DNA of 64,000 nt from positions 83,808 through 147,807 of the forward strand of contig JAFGNT010000021.1 of NCBI GenBank assembly GCA_016926855.1. The letters are read 5' to 3'. The notes beneath the pieces were generated by a model, which was not told where the DNA came from, ran no database searches, and saw only the letters and a program-made list of their open reading frames with translations. Source of the DNA: Methanomicrobiaceae archaeon (GTDB lineage Archaea > Halobacteriota > Methanomicrobia > Methanomicrobiales > Methanomicrobiaceae). Made by a program: the position numbers and the translations under genes. Shown piece after piece: positions 26,003 to 36,400 of this stretch (the first letter of the stretch is position 1; every line of letters begins with the position of its first letter).

Positions 26003-28738
26003 GTGTCACTGGTTCTTATGATGCTGACAGATAAGTCCAGTCCAACCCCTGAAACAATTCAGAAAAAGACGGATCTCGTGATTGGAATGCTGCAGGCGGA
26101 GGGAAATCCAGATTCCGTAGACAGGGACAGGTTAATCCGAGAGATTGAATCCCGCTGCGAGATCTGGCGGGGTTCGGCCACCGTACTGGAGAATAAAAAA
26201 AATCACACTGTATGGCTTCCGTACAGGAAAAGTCAAATTGAATGGAAATTCTGGAAACGATATGAACGCTATCTGATGGAGAAGAAGAAATTCTCCGAAC
26301 AGAGCATAATGACTTTGGATGACCTCACCGAACGGGTCCTTGAACGACTTGAAGATCCACAGCGGGAGGAATACTGGGACCGTCGTGGAATGGTGGTCGG
26401 GCATGTCCAGTCAGGGAAGACCGCGAATTATACGGGTCTCATTTGTAAAGCAGCCGATGCAGGATATAAACTTATTATCGTTCTCGCTGGTATGCATAAA
26501 AGCCTTCGAAGTCAGACGCAGTTGCGTCTCGACGAGGGCTTCCTCGGATTTGATACTCAGCTGAATCGTGCATTTAATCAGGAAAATCTCCGGATAGGTG
26601 TCGGAAGCCTCCCTGGAGAGGAATTTATAACGGTCCACTCCCTCACCAGCAGTGCTGACAGAGGTGACTTTAACCGAACAGTTGCATACCAAGTGGGTGT
26701 ACTTCCGGGAGGAAGCGATCCTGTTCTACTCGTCGTCAAGAAGAACAAATCAGTTCTTGAAAACCTCATCAACTGGGCAATAAGTGTCAAGGGTGTTGAA
26801 GATCCCCGGACTCATAAGAAGATTGTCCACGGCATTCCACTCCTTATCATTGATGATGAAGCAGATAATGCATCAGTTAATATAAAAACAGTTCCCCAGG
26901 ATGAAAACGGAGTCCCTCTGGAAGATTACGATGTCAGTGCAATAAATGGTAAAATCCGCTCCCTCCTCAGTCACTTTGAGATGAGCGCATATGTAGGCTA
27001 TACTGCGACGCCGTATGCAAACATCTTCATATTTCCGGAGGGTGAGACATCAACTCATGGTGAAGATCTGTTCCCACGTGATTTCATTATCAATCTCCCG
27101 ACTCCACCGAATTACATAGGTCCGTCTCAGATTTTTGGTATTAACGGGTCTGATGGAGAGGAACAGAGTGGCCTCCCGGTAATCAGAGTTATAAATGACT
27201 ATCACAGGTTCATGCCTGACTTTCATAAAAAGGAGCACAATCCGGAGAAGCTTCCGGACTCGCTAAAACAGGCGATTAAGACATTCATTATCTCTTGCGC
27301 AGCACGAATGGCAAGGGGCGAGCAGAAAAACCATAATTCAATGCTCGTTCATGTAACCCGCTTCACTGCTGTCCAGGAGAAAGTCGGCAGACTGGTCAAT
27401 GACGAACTGACCGTAATCCGCAGACTGCTGGAGTATAGCGATCCTTCTTTTCCGGATGGTATATTCAGAGAAATGGAAAATATTTGGAATTCTGATTATA
27501 TTCCGACTACAAACTCCATTCTTCAGCAGATCAGGGATCCCCTGATCACCGAACTGACTTGGAATGAAGTGGAGCGTTACCTTTTTGATGCGGCAGCCCG
27601 CATCCGGGTTAAACTGATAAACGGGACGGCAAGCGATTCACTGGACTATAATGAACATCCGGATGGCCTGAGCGTCATTACCATAGGGGGCGATAAATTA
27701 TCCCGTGGACTGACACTGGAGGGACTCAGTGTCAGCTATTACCTTAGGGCGTCACGGATGTATGACACCCTGATGCAGATGGGAAGATGGTTTGGATTCC
27801 GCCCGGGATACATCGATCTGTGCCGACTTTATACATCCCGGGATCTGGTCGAGTGGTATAAGCATATCAACTTTGCATCCGAGGAGTTACGGAGTGAGTT
27901 CGACTATATGGCAACCCTGAATGCCACTCCGTCCGATTACGGCCTCCGTGTCCGGACACACCCGGACGGGCTGCTTATTACCGCTGTCAACAAGATGCGG
28001 AATGGAACGGTTATGGATGTTTCGTATGCCAATTCCCTCATTGAAACAGTTTTCTTCCATAAGGATCCGGATATTCTCAGAAATAATCTGAATGTGATCG
28101 ATCATTTTATCCGGGATCTGGGCTCTTCATCCGATTCCTCCGGGCAGAATCTTCTCTGGAATAATGTACCGACATCCTCAGTTCTCGGAATGTTAAATGA
28201 GTATCTTATTCATGAGGCTTCCAGAAAGGCGAATCCGGGACTTCTGAAAGAATATATTGAGAAGCGTTCTTCCCAAGGTGAACTTATACACTGGACTGTT
28301 GCCCTGATCGACAACAGTAAGGCAACGCGGACTCTTTCCTTGGGTGGTCATCAAATTGGTCTCACCATACGCAGACCTGATGAAAATAATTCATCAGATT
28401 CGAAGTATGCACTCAAAAAGGCGCACATTATCGATCCCAAACATGAATTCATCGACCTCACTCCTGAACTGGTTGAGGAGGCTCGCCAAATGATGCTGGC
28501 TGATCCGAACAGAAATTCCCGTTCAGAGAAAGAACCGAAAGTTCCGAGCGGCCCGTACATCCGGAGGGTCCGGCCCCGGCAGCAGGGATTACTTCTTATA
28601 TATCCCCTTGATCCCGATCCTCCGCAAGTCGAAGTTGCGGTGATGGGACTGGCATTCAGTATTCCAGACAGCCAGAGGGACGTGAAGGTGCAGTATCGGG
28701 TGAATAATATCTACTGGGAGCAGGAGTTTGGCAGCTGA
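26003..28738 (+). CDS. Z1-domain superfamily-2 helicase
   Basis: A 911-residue protein with the Z1 domain in the C-terminal half. Walker A is GHVQSGKTANYTGL (near 133), Walker B is LLIIDDEADNAS (near 282), motif III is GYTATPYANIF (near 333), and the C-terminal helicase core contains TIGGDKLSRGLTLEG (near 560) and DTLMQMGRWFGFRPGY with its arginine finger. Z1 proteins are found in restriction operons with MORC ATPases and PD-(D/E)XK nucleases and probably translocate on DNA to trigger cleavage. The start is taken as GTG 26003; ATGs at 26018 and 26021 are alternatives. Its stop lies inside the next gene (11-base overlap). Confidence 0.92.
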   Translation: MSLVLMMLTDKSSPTPETIQKKTDLVIGMLQAEGNPDSVDRDRLIREIESRCEIWRGSATVLENKKNHTVWLPYRKSQIEWKFWKRYERYLMEKKKFSEQSIMTLDDLTERVLERLEDPQREEYWDRRGMVVGHVQSGKTANYTGLICKAADAGYKLIIVLAGMHKSLRSQTQLRLDEGFLGFDTQLNRAFNQENLRIGVGSLPGEEFITVHSLTSSADRGDFNRTVAYQVGVLPGGSDPVLLVVKKNKSVLENLINWAISVKGVEDPRTHKKIVHGIPLLIIDDEADNASVNIKTVPQDENGVPLEDYDVSAINGKIRSLLSHFEMSAYVGYTATPYANIFIFPEGETSTHGEDLFPRDFIINLPTPPNYIGPSQIFGINGSDGEEQSGLPVIRVINDYHRFMPDFHKKEHNPEKLPDSLKQAIKTFIISCAARMARGEQKNHNSMLVHVTRFTAVQEKVGRLVNDELTVIRRLLEYSDPSFPDGIFREMENIWNSDYIPTTNSILQQIRDPLITELTWNEVERYLFDAAARIRVKLINGTASDSLDYNEHPDGLSVITIGGDKLSRGLTLEGLSVSYYLRASRMYDTLMQMGRWFGFRPGYIDLCRLYTSRDLVEWYKHINFASEELRSEFDYMATLNATPSDYGLRVRTHPDGLLITAVNKMRNGTVMDVSYANSLIETVFFHKDPDILRNNLNVIDHFIRDLGSSSDSSGQNLLWNNVPTSSVLGMLNEYLIHEASRKANPGLLKEYIEKRSSQGELIHWTVALIDNSKATRTLSLGGHQIGLTIRRPDENNSSDSKYALKKAHIIDPKHEFIDLTPELVEEARQMMLADPNRNSRSEKEPKVPSGPYIRRVRPRQQGLLLIYPLDPDPPQVEVAVMGLAFSIPDSQRDVKVQYRVNNIYWEQEFGS

Positions 28739-29753
28739 AGGTTTTGACCGGATTTGGACAGATTTGGAGCAGCACGCCACAGTCACTGCCAGAGAAGGCA
28801 TTCTCACGCTGAGAGTACTTCCTGACTCAGGGTTCGATTTCCTACTCGGTATTCAGAGACCAGAGAATATACGGATGCTTCTAATCCGTATCAGCCGGGA
28901 AAACGTAATCAACCAGTGGTCGCTCCCGCGTTTAAAAGGCTTTGAAGTCAGGCAGGCCGTTCTACCGGAAGATCGGGGGCACTATGCAACAATTCAGCTG
29001 GTCCTGAACGATCGCCGCTATCAGGATATCTTCTCGCGGCTTACGGAGGATGTTGCGTCATCGTGTTCCCGGGAGTTTTCGGAGAAGGCAATGATCCGGG
29101 CTCTATTCCAACGGCTGGAGATGTGGCAACAGTTCCTTGACCGGTATGGAGGGGAGGGATTGAGTCCTGCTGCACAACGGGGCCTGTATGGCGAACTCAG
29201 GTTCCTCTTTGACTATTTTATACCTGCTGTTGGTGCTGAACAGGCTGTTTCAGCATGGACGGGACCACATAAGACACAGCAGGATTTCCAGATGTCCGGC
29301 ATTGCTATTGAGGTAAAGACCAGCACCGCCAAGCAACATCAGAAAGTATCAATCGCAAGTGAACAACAGCTCGATGATATAGGACTTGATGGTCTGTATC
29401 TTTACCATCTCTCAATCCGGGAAATACATGACGGGGGTGAAACATTACCGGGGATAATCGACGGTATCCGGAACCTCCTCGCAGAAAATCCTACTGCATC
29501 AGCTCCATTTGAAAATTTACTATTTCGTGCAGGCTATCTCGATGAACACCGGATGAAATATGAGGAAACAGGTTACACGGATCGGTCAACACAGGTATTT
29601 TTCATCGGGGAGAATTTTCCCAGAATTATCGAGCGGGATCTCATGAGCGGCATCGGGGATGTTCAGTATTCGGTAAGCCTGGCCGCCTGTGCCCCGTTTA
29701 CAATGAATGATGAAGATTTCAGGGACATTATTGCACGGTGCAGACATGAGTGA
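28728..29753 (+). CDS. PD-(D/E)XK-motif protein (DUF4420-type), probable nuclease subunit
   Basis: A 341-residue protein. Its core is GLYGELRFLFDYF (residues about 147-159) and then QQDFQMSGIAIEVKTS (about 184-199). This gives the D-x(n)-E-x-K catalytic layout of PD-(D/E)XK nucleases, and the leading GLxGEL helix is typical of the DUF4420 family seen next to Z1 helicases. It is likely the DNA-cutting subunit of the system. The reading frame begins with TTG at 28728, overlapping the helicase gene by 11 bases, and the stop overlaps the AIPR start, so all three are translationally linked. Confidence 0.85.
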   Translation: MAAEGFDRIWTDLEQHATVTAREGILTLRVLPDSGFDFLLGIQRPENIRMLLIRISRENVINQWSLPRLKGFEVRQAVLPEDRGHYATIQLVLNDRRYQDIFSRLTEDVASSCSREFSEKAMIRALFQRLEMWQQFLDRYGGEGLSPAAQRGLYGELRFLFDYFIPAVGAEQAVSAWTGPHKTQQDFQMSGIAIEVKTSTAKQHQKVSIASEQQLDDIGLDGLYLYHLSIREIHDGGETLPGIIDGIRNLLAENPTASAPFENLLFRAGYLDEHRMKYEETGYTDRSTQVFFIGENFPRIIERDLMSGIGDVQYSVSLAACAPFTMNDEDFRDIIARCRHE

Positions 29754-31866
29754 CTCAGACTTCGAACAGTTTGCTGAAAGTTTTCATCAGGACATTATTT
29801 CATACTCACGTGACGCTGATACAGAATCGTTCACCGAAGATCAGTTCACCGAACTGATGCTGGAGTATATGGCTGACGCAGGTGAAATCGATGACCGCGA
29901 AAAATGTTCCCATCAGTCCCGTGGTATCAAGGTTAACGGTTATGCCTTAAGTAATGATAATGAGAATCTGGATCTTTTTGTCTCAATTTATAAAGGCGAA
30001 TGTCCGCCCACAAAGGTTTCGAAGACCGAGATTTCCACTCAGATCAAGCGGCTCAGGACTTTTTTTGACAGAGCATTACGCAGGGATTATTCAACGCTTG
30101 AAGACTCATCCCCTGCATTTGATCTGGCTGACAAGATATACCAGTCCCGGAATGACCTCAGCCTGATTCGACTATTTGTACTGACCGATGGTATTGCAAA
30201 CGTTGACGTAATTAAAGATGATATCGCCGGCCCCTATAGGATCTCACATCATGTCTGGGATATACAGAGGCTCTACCGGTTGCGGAGTTCCGGCAGTCGG
30301 CCAGAGCCGATAGAGATCGATTTTGAAGGTGAATTCGGGAGATCGGTTCCCTCCCTCCCGATGCCGGATGAAAATTCGGTTTATTCCAGTTATCTATTCA
30401 TCCTCTCCGGTGACACTCTTGCGGATCTGTACGGTAAATTCGGACCCAGACTTCTTGAAAGGAATGTACGCGCCTATCTCCAGATGCGTGGTGGCGTCAA
30501 CAAGGGTATTCGGGATACAATCATCAATGAACCTCATATGTTTCTTGCCTATAACAACGGCATCTCTACGACAGCCAAAAATATCGAACTGATTGATTTA
30601 CCCAATGGAATCCTTGCAATACGCCGTATCTGTGATTTTCAGATAGTTAATGGTGGTCAGACAACAGCATCTATCTATCACACTCGCACGAAAGACAAAC
30701 AGAATGTTTCCCGTGTCTATGTTCAGGTCAAGCTGACTGTGCTGAAAAATCCGGATAATGTCGACTCAATCGTTCCGAAGATATCCGAATGCGCCAACAG
30801 CCAGAACAAGATTAATGCTGCCGATTTCACCTCCAATGATCCCTTTCATATCCACATCCAGAAGATCTCCCGTTCACTATGGGCTCCGGCAAAGCGGGGG
30901 AGCCAGCAGGAGACCCATTGGTATTATGAGCGGGTACGCGGGCAGTATCAGGATGATAAAGGGCGTGAGAAAACACCAAAACAGAGAAAAATATTTGGTG
31001 AAAGGAACCCGACAGGGCAGCGGTTTACCAAGACCGATCTCGCCAAGTTTGAGAACTCATGGGATCTGCTCCCACATATCGTCAGCCTCGGAGCAGAGAA
31101 GAACTACCGTGAGTTCATCGACCAATACCGTAACCTCGGGGAATTCGAGCCCGATGCCGATTATTACCGTCTTCTTATTGCGAAAGCAATTCTATTCAGA
31201 CGAACGGATAAGATTGTCCAGAGCCTGAAGTTCGGCGGCTATAAGGCAAATATCGTTACCTACACGATAGCCCTTCTGTCACTACATACAAAGCAACGTA
31301 TTAATCTCGAACGGATCTGGAAGGAACAGGCACTATCGCAGGCTCTTGAAGAGACAATTATCAATCTCTCAAGGATTGTACAGGCTCATATCACTAGCCC
31401 GCCGGGAGGAAAGAACATCACAGAATGGTGTAAGAAGGAGGATTGCTGGAAATCGCTGCAAATCACGGAGATTGAACTGCCGGATGCGCTGACTGCAGAA
31501 CTGGTCGATGAAAACGCTGTCAGAGCGCGTGATATCAGGGCCAGACAGAAAGCAGGGATTATCCCGGAAACTGATGATGAACAGGTAGCGGATTCGTCGG
31601 GAGGATCGGATGCCGGAAGTCAGACATCCCTATCTGAAAATGACCAGTACATCCGGAATCTCACTCCTCAAAAATGGCTGAAAATTATCCGGGAGGCAAC
31701 TGAGGCAGATATGTTTGCTCCGAAGCAGATTTCACTTCTCAGGCGGATGCAGAAGCTGTCAGGTAGAAAAATAAAACCGAATACGTATCAACTTGAGGGG
31801 ACCCGGGAAATCCTGTTGGCTCTGGCAGAAGAGCACCGATATAGCACAGATGAAGCTGAAAACTGA
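29746..31866 (+). CDS. AIPR-family (abortive infection phage resistance) protein
   Basis: A 706-residue protein of the AIPR family. An N-terminal nuclease-like region (FTELMLEYMADAGEI, then NENLDLFVSIY near residue 75) is followed by the conserved core around HMFLAYNNGISTTAKNIEL and FQIVNGGQTTASIYH (about 270-320), then NSQNKINAADFTSNDPFH. The NNGI and NGGQTTASI stretches are the family hallmark. AIPR proteins were first linked to abortive phage infection. In this operon type the protein acts with Z1 and DUF4420 proteins. Start ATG 29746 overlaps the end of the upstream gene by eight bases. A Ser/Asp-rich linker (about 605-630) separates a small C-terminal helical domain. Confidence 0.9.
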   Translation: MSDSDFEQFAESFHQDIISYSRDADTESFTEDQFTELMLEYMADAGEIDDREKCSHQSRGIKVNGYALSNDNENLDLFVSIYKGECPPTKVSKTEISTQIKRLRTFFDRALRRDYSTLEDSSPAFDLADKIYQSRNDLSLIRLFVLTDGIANVDVIKDDIAGPYRISHHVWDIQRLYRLRSSGSRPEPIEIDFEGEFGRSVPSLPMPDENSVYSSYLFILSGDTLADLYGKFGPRLLERNVRAYLQMRGGVNKGIRDTIINEPHMFLAYNNGISTTAKNIELIDLPNGILAIRRICDFQIVNGGQTTASIYHTRTKDKQNVSRVYVQVKLTVLKNPDNVDSIVPKISECANSQNKINAADFTSNDPFHIHIQKISRSLWAPAKRGSQQETHWYYERVRGQYQDDKGREKTPKQRKIFGERNPTGQRFTKTDLAKFENSWDLLPHIVSLGAEKNYREFIDQYRNLGEFEPDADYYRLLIAKAILFRRTDKIVQSLKFGGYKANIVTYTIALLSLHTKQRINLERIWKEQALSQALEETIINLSRIVQAHITSPPGGKNITEWCKKEDCWKSLQITEIELPDALTAELVDENAVRARDIRARQKAGIIPETDDEQVADSSGGSDAGSQTSLSENDQYIRNLTPQKWLKIIREATEADMFAPKQISLLRRMQKLSGRKIKPNTYQLEGTREILLALAEEHRYSTDEAEN

Positions 31867-31883
31867 GGCAGTATCTCCCATAT

Positions 31884-32291
31884 TCAGGATTCAAGAATCC
31901 GAACGATTTCTGCCACAACACTCTCAGGATCCTTCCTCACCCGGTGCTCCCAGAAACGTAGGACTTTCCATCCATCGGTCTCCAACTTCTGATTTACGTC
32001 GTGATCCCGCTTAACATTTGCATCAATTTTATTCATCCAAAATTCTTTCCGGGTCTGAGGTTCCTGAAAACATTCTGGACATTTATGCCAAAAACAGCCG
32101 TCGATAAAAATTGCTATCCGCTTTTTAATAAAAACAATATCTGGCTTCCCGGGGAGCTTGTAATGTACCCTGTAGCCCTGTATGCCTCGTGTATAAAGCA
32201 TCTTCCGGATCTTCAGCTCCGGGGAGGTGTCTTTACCCCGAATCCTAGACATGTTGTATTTTCGTTGTTCCTTGGTTAGAACATCTACCAT
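31884..32291 (-). CDS. vsr: Very short patch repair endonuclease (Vsr)
   Basis: A 135-residue Vsr nuclease. It has the N-terminal segment KEQRKYNMSRIRGKDTSPE, the catalytic region GKPDIVFIKKRIAIFIDGCF with the conserved aspartate, WHKCPECFQEP with zinc-binding residues, and a C-terminal GWKVLRFWEHRV. Vsr proteins nick T:G mismatches created by deamination of 5-methylcytosine and accompany C5 methyltransferases, which fits the methyltransferase gene of this island. It is convergent with the AIPR gene (17 bases apart) and therefore needs its own promoter. The ATG 32291 is preferred to an upstream TTG. Confidence 0.95.
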   Translation of the reverse strand: MVDVLTKEQRKYNMSRIRGKDTSPELKIRKMLYTRGIQGYRVHYKLPGKPDIVFIKKRIAIFIDGCFWHKCPECFQEPQTRKEFWMNKIDANVKRDHDVNQKLETDGWKVLRFWEHRVRKDPESVVAEIVRILES

Positions 32292-32484
32292 TGTCCATTT
32301 CAATTTAGTAGGATGAATATTATTGTTTTCCGTAGGTAATCATTTTAATTTTTTTTCGGCATCGTCAGTGAACCCCTTATTCTCATCAGTCAATACTGAA
32401 GGCGGGATGGCAAGAGTTCCTATTCGCGCAGATACAGAGAAATATTTCTGCAAGATATCATCGATATGTGATGGTCAGCCAGGC

Positions 32485-32946
32485 CTACCCGGACGTGAGG
32501 GAGTCGATATACCGGTAGAAATCGATCTTTCCCAGAAATCGTTCTACGGCCGGAATCCCTCCGTCACGATAGAGGCCGCCGATGATCGCTTTGAAGCATT
32601 CCGCAAGTGTTACGGAACCTTTCTTCTCCCAGTTCCGTTGATTCATCTCATTGCTGCTCCAGAGCACGGCCTCATCGAGCTTCAGGTAATCCCGTGAGAT
32701 TTTCTGGAGGGTCTCGTTATTCCCGTATTTCATCCGTTTTTTATCATAATATTTGAGTTCGGAGTTTTCAGGGGTGAAAAAACGGGTAAAAATGCAAAAA
32801 TCAAGGACGGCACCTCCCAATATATCAAGCCCTTTCTGGTGTTTCATGCCGGGAGTGTCTTTTACTACCCGGTCTTTTCGCGTAATGCTCTGAAGATACA
32901 GTTCCTGATCGTTAAAAGAACGGGAAAGGATTTGATTGATATCCAT
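32485..32946 (-). CDS. Ribonuclease III-like domain protein with altered catalytic residues
   Basis: A 153-residue protein with an RNase III-type helical fold: GLDILGGAVLDF (residues 39-50) corresponds to the family signature, followed by NNETLQKISRDYLKL (76-90) and LAECFKAIIGGLYRDGG (114-130). In active RNase III the four acidic residues are Glu and Asp in the signature and Asp and Glu in the last helix. Here they read Asp41, Gly45, Glu116 and Lys119, so two are lost and metal catalysis is unlikely. There is no dsRNA-binding domain. Start ATG 32946 has GGGAGG nine bases upstream; the frame is open to ATG 33018. It may bind structured RNA or act as an inactive subunit. Confidence 0.7.
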   Translation of the reverse strand: MDINQILSRSFNDQELYLQSITRKDRVVKDTPGMKHQKGLDILGGAVLDFCIFTRFFTPENSELKYYDKKRMKYGNNETLQKISRDYLKLDEAVLWSSNEMNQRNWEKKGSVTLAECFKAIIGGLYRDGGIPAVERFLGKIDFYRYIDSLTSG

Positions 32947-33021
32947 ATGTAATCGACCTCCCTTTTTCTCTCCTGCCACTATCAAGATATCCCCGGGGGC
33001 GGCCTTGGTTACTTTCATCGG

Positions 33022-33159
33022 TTACCCGTCACTTTTTTCCAGGTACCTCTTGTACCACACAAACCATGGTGTGTCCAGGAATCCGATGATATTCTTGGCC
33101 ACGATCTGGCCGATGATGAGGGGTAAAAGAGGGGCCGAGACAGCCTCACCCCTGGCCAC
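33022..33159 (-). CDS. Possible 45-residue small protein or gene 3' fragment
   Basis: A short frame from GTG 33159 reads VARGEAVSAPLLPLIIGQIV and ends in an aromatic/basic tail (TPWFVWYKRYLEKSDG). It ends three bases before the ATG at 33018 that opens the long form of the RNase III-like frame, so it could be the end of a once larger upstream gene. Stops close the frame just above. No family is recognised. Confidence 0.25.
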   Translation of the reverse strand: MARGEAVSAPLLPLIIGQIVAKNIIGFLDTPWFVWYKRYLEKSDG

Positions 33160-33424
33160 TCGCTGCAAGCCTCACAAACTGGATGATGAAGTGGCCGGCA
33201 GTTGTGAAGAAACGGTTCGCCTTGCCAGCTCAGGCGATTGAGGGCCTAGGTGCGCCGGTCAACGCTTGAAGAAGGATGCGAAGCGGGGAAATATAAACGA
33301 AGAGGAGGATTTTTGAAAGTGAGGGATTAAAAATGAAAATCGTGACCTTTATTTTCATTCGATTAATAAATAGTAGTAATAAGGTAATGATTCATTCTTT
33401 GAAGATTTTGGATGTCGTGGTCTT
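33160..33424. other. Intergenic stretch before the large helicase gene
   Basis: No gene is supported here. Composition changes within it, from GC-rich left of about 33290 to AT-rich on the right, which looks like a junction between two acquired segments. A 20-mer at 33302-33321 (GAGGAGGATTTTTGAAAGTG) recurs with one mismatch at 21440-21459, at the left edge of the island. AT-rich TATA-like words (AAATATAAAC at 33290, TTAATAAATAG near 33364) could serve the helicase gene. Confidence 0.4.
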
Positions 33425-36400
33425 ATGGTCGAGCTATCAGAAGAATTAGAAAAACTTCGTTTAAATTTACTAGATCAGACATTAAGAAATGGATTGTTAA
33501 ATTATCGTACTTCAAAAAGGCGGACCATAGAGATTGTTGATGAAAGTCTGAAAGAGTTATATGACATTCTTGTTCTTCAAGAAAAATCAATGCGGTTCAA
33601 AGCTACAAAACTCGAGAAAGAGGATGTTTCTGGGAAAACGGCACCTGAAGAAGAAAGCACAGCACCGAGAATCTGGCAAAAGAATGATCCATCTGAAAAA
33701 GAATCCGAGCTTTTTTTTGATAATTTTCTTAACACGCCCTATAATTTTGAAGACCTGAATAAACGTCTTTTTTATGCATATAACCAATCAAAATCAATTT
33801 TCGAGGAACAGGGATACTCAGTACTCTATATAGCTCTCGGTTTTTTGGAATGGAAGGAATCGACTCTTTCTGGTAAATCAATGAAGGCACCATTGATCCT
33901 CGTACCTATTGAACTTACAAGAACTGGTGAGAAGAGGATTTTTTCGCTTAAATGGACAGGCGACGACATTTATACAAATCTTACCCTTCAAGGAAAACTT
34001 GACGTTATCGGTGTTCGTCTTCCTGAATTTGAGATGCCGGAGGACAAATCAGGAATTGATGAATATTTTGAAGCCATTATTGACGCAATTGATGAACAGA
34101 GTGAATGGAGAGTTCTTGATGAAAGCTCTGTTGATTTCTTCAATTTCCGAAAATTTGTAATGTATAAAGATCTGGACCCGGCAACATGGCCTAAAGGTGA
34201 ATCGCCTGCGGATCATGACCTGATTCGGGACATTTTTGATCCACAACCCGCAGAACCGAATGATTACGTAATATCTGAGGATGAAGTGGATGAGAAAGTC
34301 AATCTGTTTACTTCATACAATATCCTTGATGCCGACTCTTCTCAGATTGCTGCAATTCAAGCTGTAATTGGAGGGAAAAACCTCGTAGTTCAGGGTCCTC
34401 CGGGAACCGGAAAGTCACAGACTATCGCGAATATCATTGCAGAGCTCCTAGCTATCGGGAAATCTGTGCTTTTTGTCAGTGAAAAAATGGCCGCACTTGA
34501 GGTTGTGAAATCTCGTCTGGATAAGTCGGATTTAGGGGATTTTTGTCTTGAATTGCATAGTCATAAAGCAAAAAAGACGGCAGTTCTTGAAGAATTGCGA
34601 AGATCAATCAACTTAGAGAGCCCGTCAAAATATGAAAATGACCAAGAAATTCATGAACTAGAAGACCTAAAAAGGGAGTTAAATGCATACGTTACCACAG
34701 TTCACACGCCGATTGGAAAACTCGGACTCTCACCGTTTGAATTATTTTCGTTAAAAGCAAAAACAGAGTCCCATTTTCAATATCATGGACGTCGTATGCA
34801 AAACATACGCATTCTCAACTCCGAATCATGCACCAAAGAACAATGGCTGAATACAATAGTTACTCTTAAAAATATTCAGGAAATTCTTACAATTCTCGGA
34901 TCAATAAACGATAATCCGTGGAGAGGATGTAATCCGGGAATGATTCTTCCTCCCGAAAGAAATCGTATCAATGACGACATTGATGAATCTCTTGCACAAT
35001 ATGAGATGTTACTTCGAAATTCTCAGGCTTTATACGAATGCAGCGGTATTATGCCTCCTGTTTCAGGGACGGACATTAATTCAAGATACGAAGCTGCAGA
35101 AAGAATTGCCAATGCGCCTCAAGTCACCGAAGAAATGCTGAAAACTTCTGAATGGGATAGAGAGTCACCCGCATATTTAGGTGAAATACTTAATAAAATT
35201 GAGACATATAATTCTTTAAAACAAGAAATTATTAGAATTTTTAACGATTCAGTATTTGATGTTGATTTCCGTGAATTCATTGAAAAATATAATCATTTGA
35301 TGAAACGAGCCAGACAAGAATTTTCCTCATATTACGATTCGACACCAAATGATTTCGAAAGTATATATTCTCATCTCAAGTTTCTCGGGAGGCACAAGTC
35401 ATTAAAGTCCGCGATTATCTCCTTCGACGAACAAAGTCAGCATATATTTGGAAAATACTGGCTTGGTCCCAAGAGCAATCCGCAACAGCTGAAAGATTTT
35501 AAAGAGTTTTGCCTGAGATTTTACTATTTGTTGAAAAAAGACCTTGTTCCCCAAAATTCTGTAATATTCCTTGAAAATGGAATAAGTGCCAATATTTTAA
35601 AAAACATTGAAAATTCAGATGAAATAGCAGAGCTGATTCAGTATATTGAGCAATATCATCAATTGAAATGCAGTGTCAACGCAATATTCAATCCGACAAT
35701 CCTGAATGAAGATATTGAAAATTTGCGTGAAGAATACAGCAAGCATTCAAAAAAGATTTTCAAAATAATCTCTTTCCGTTATAAAAATTTAAAATCATTA
35801 ATTACGCAATATTATCTTACCCCTCCAATAGATGATGCCCAAATTTTACAGGATCTCAATCAGGCTAATGAATTGAGCCGGATTCAACAGTTGATCAAAT
35901 CAAGGAATGAGGTGGGATTTGCTTATTTTGGTAATTACTGGAAAGGACCTGAATCGAATGTCCGGCAATTATCTGAGATAAGTGAATTGGCCAGATGCCT
36001 TACGGATGAGTTGAACAGAGGCAGAATTAAGGATACCATATTATCATTGATTTCTGAAGGAATTCCTGGAGAAATTCTGGGAAATTCATCTTGGGACACT
36101 CATATAGAGGAAATTGATACCGTTATTGCAAATCTTGCTGAATTTCAAGATCTCGATAAAATGATCAAATCAATATTCGACGGAGCAATTGAAAAAACTG
36201 ATATTCATGAGTATCTTTTTGAATTCGATGACTATTCAAATGAAATAAAAGATACCGTTGCCCCTTACTATTGTGGTGAGGGGACATTCAACGTAGATAT
36301 TGTAATCAGTTATCTCGAAGATGTGGCGAAGGCAAAAGAGATTGACAGTGATCTTAGAGAATCTCCCGAAGGATTACAATTATTTGGTGTACATTGGAAC

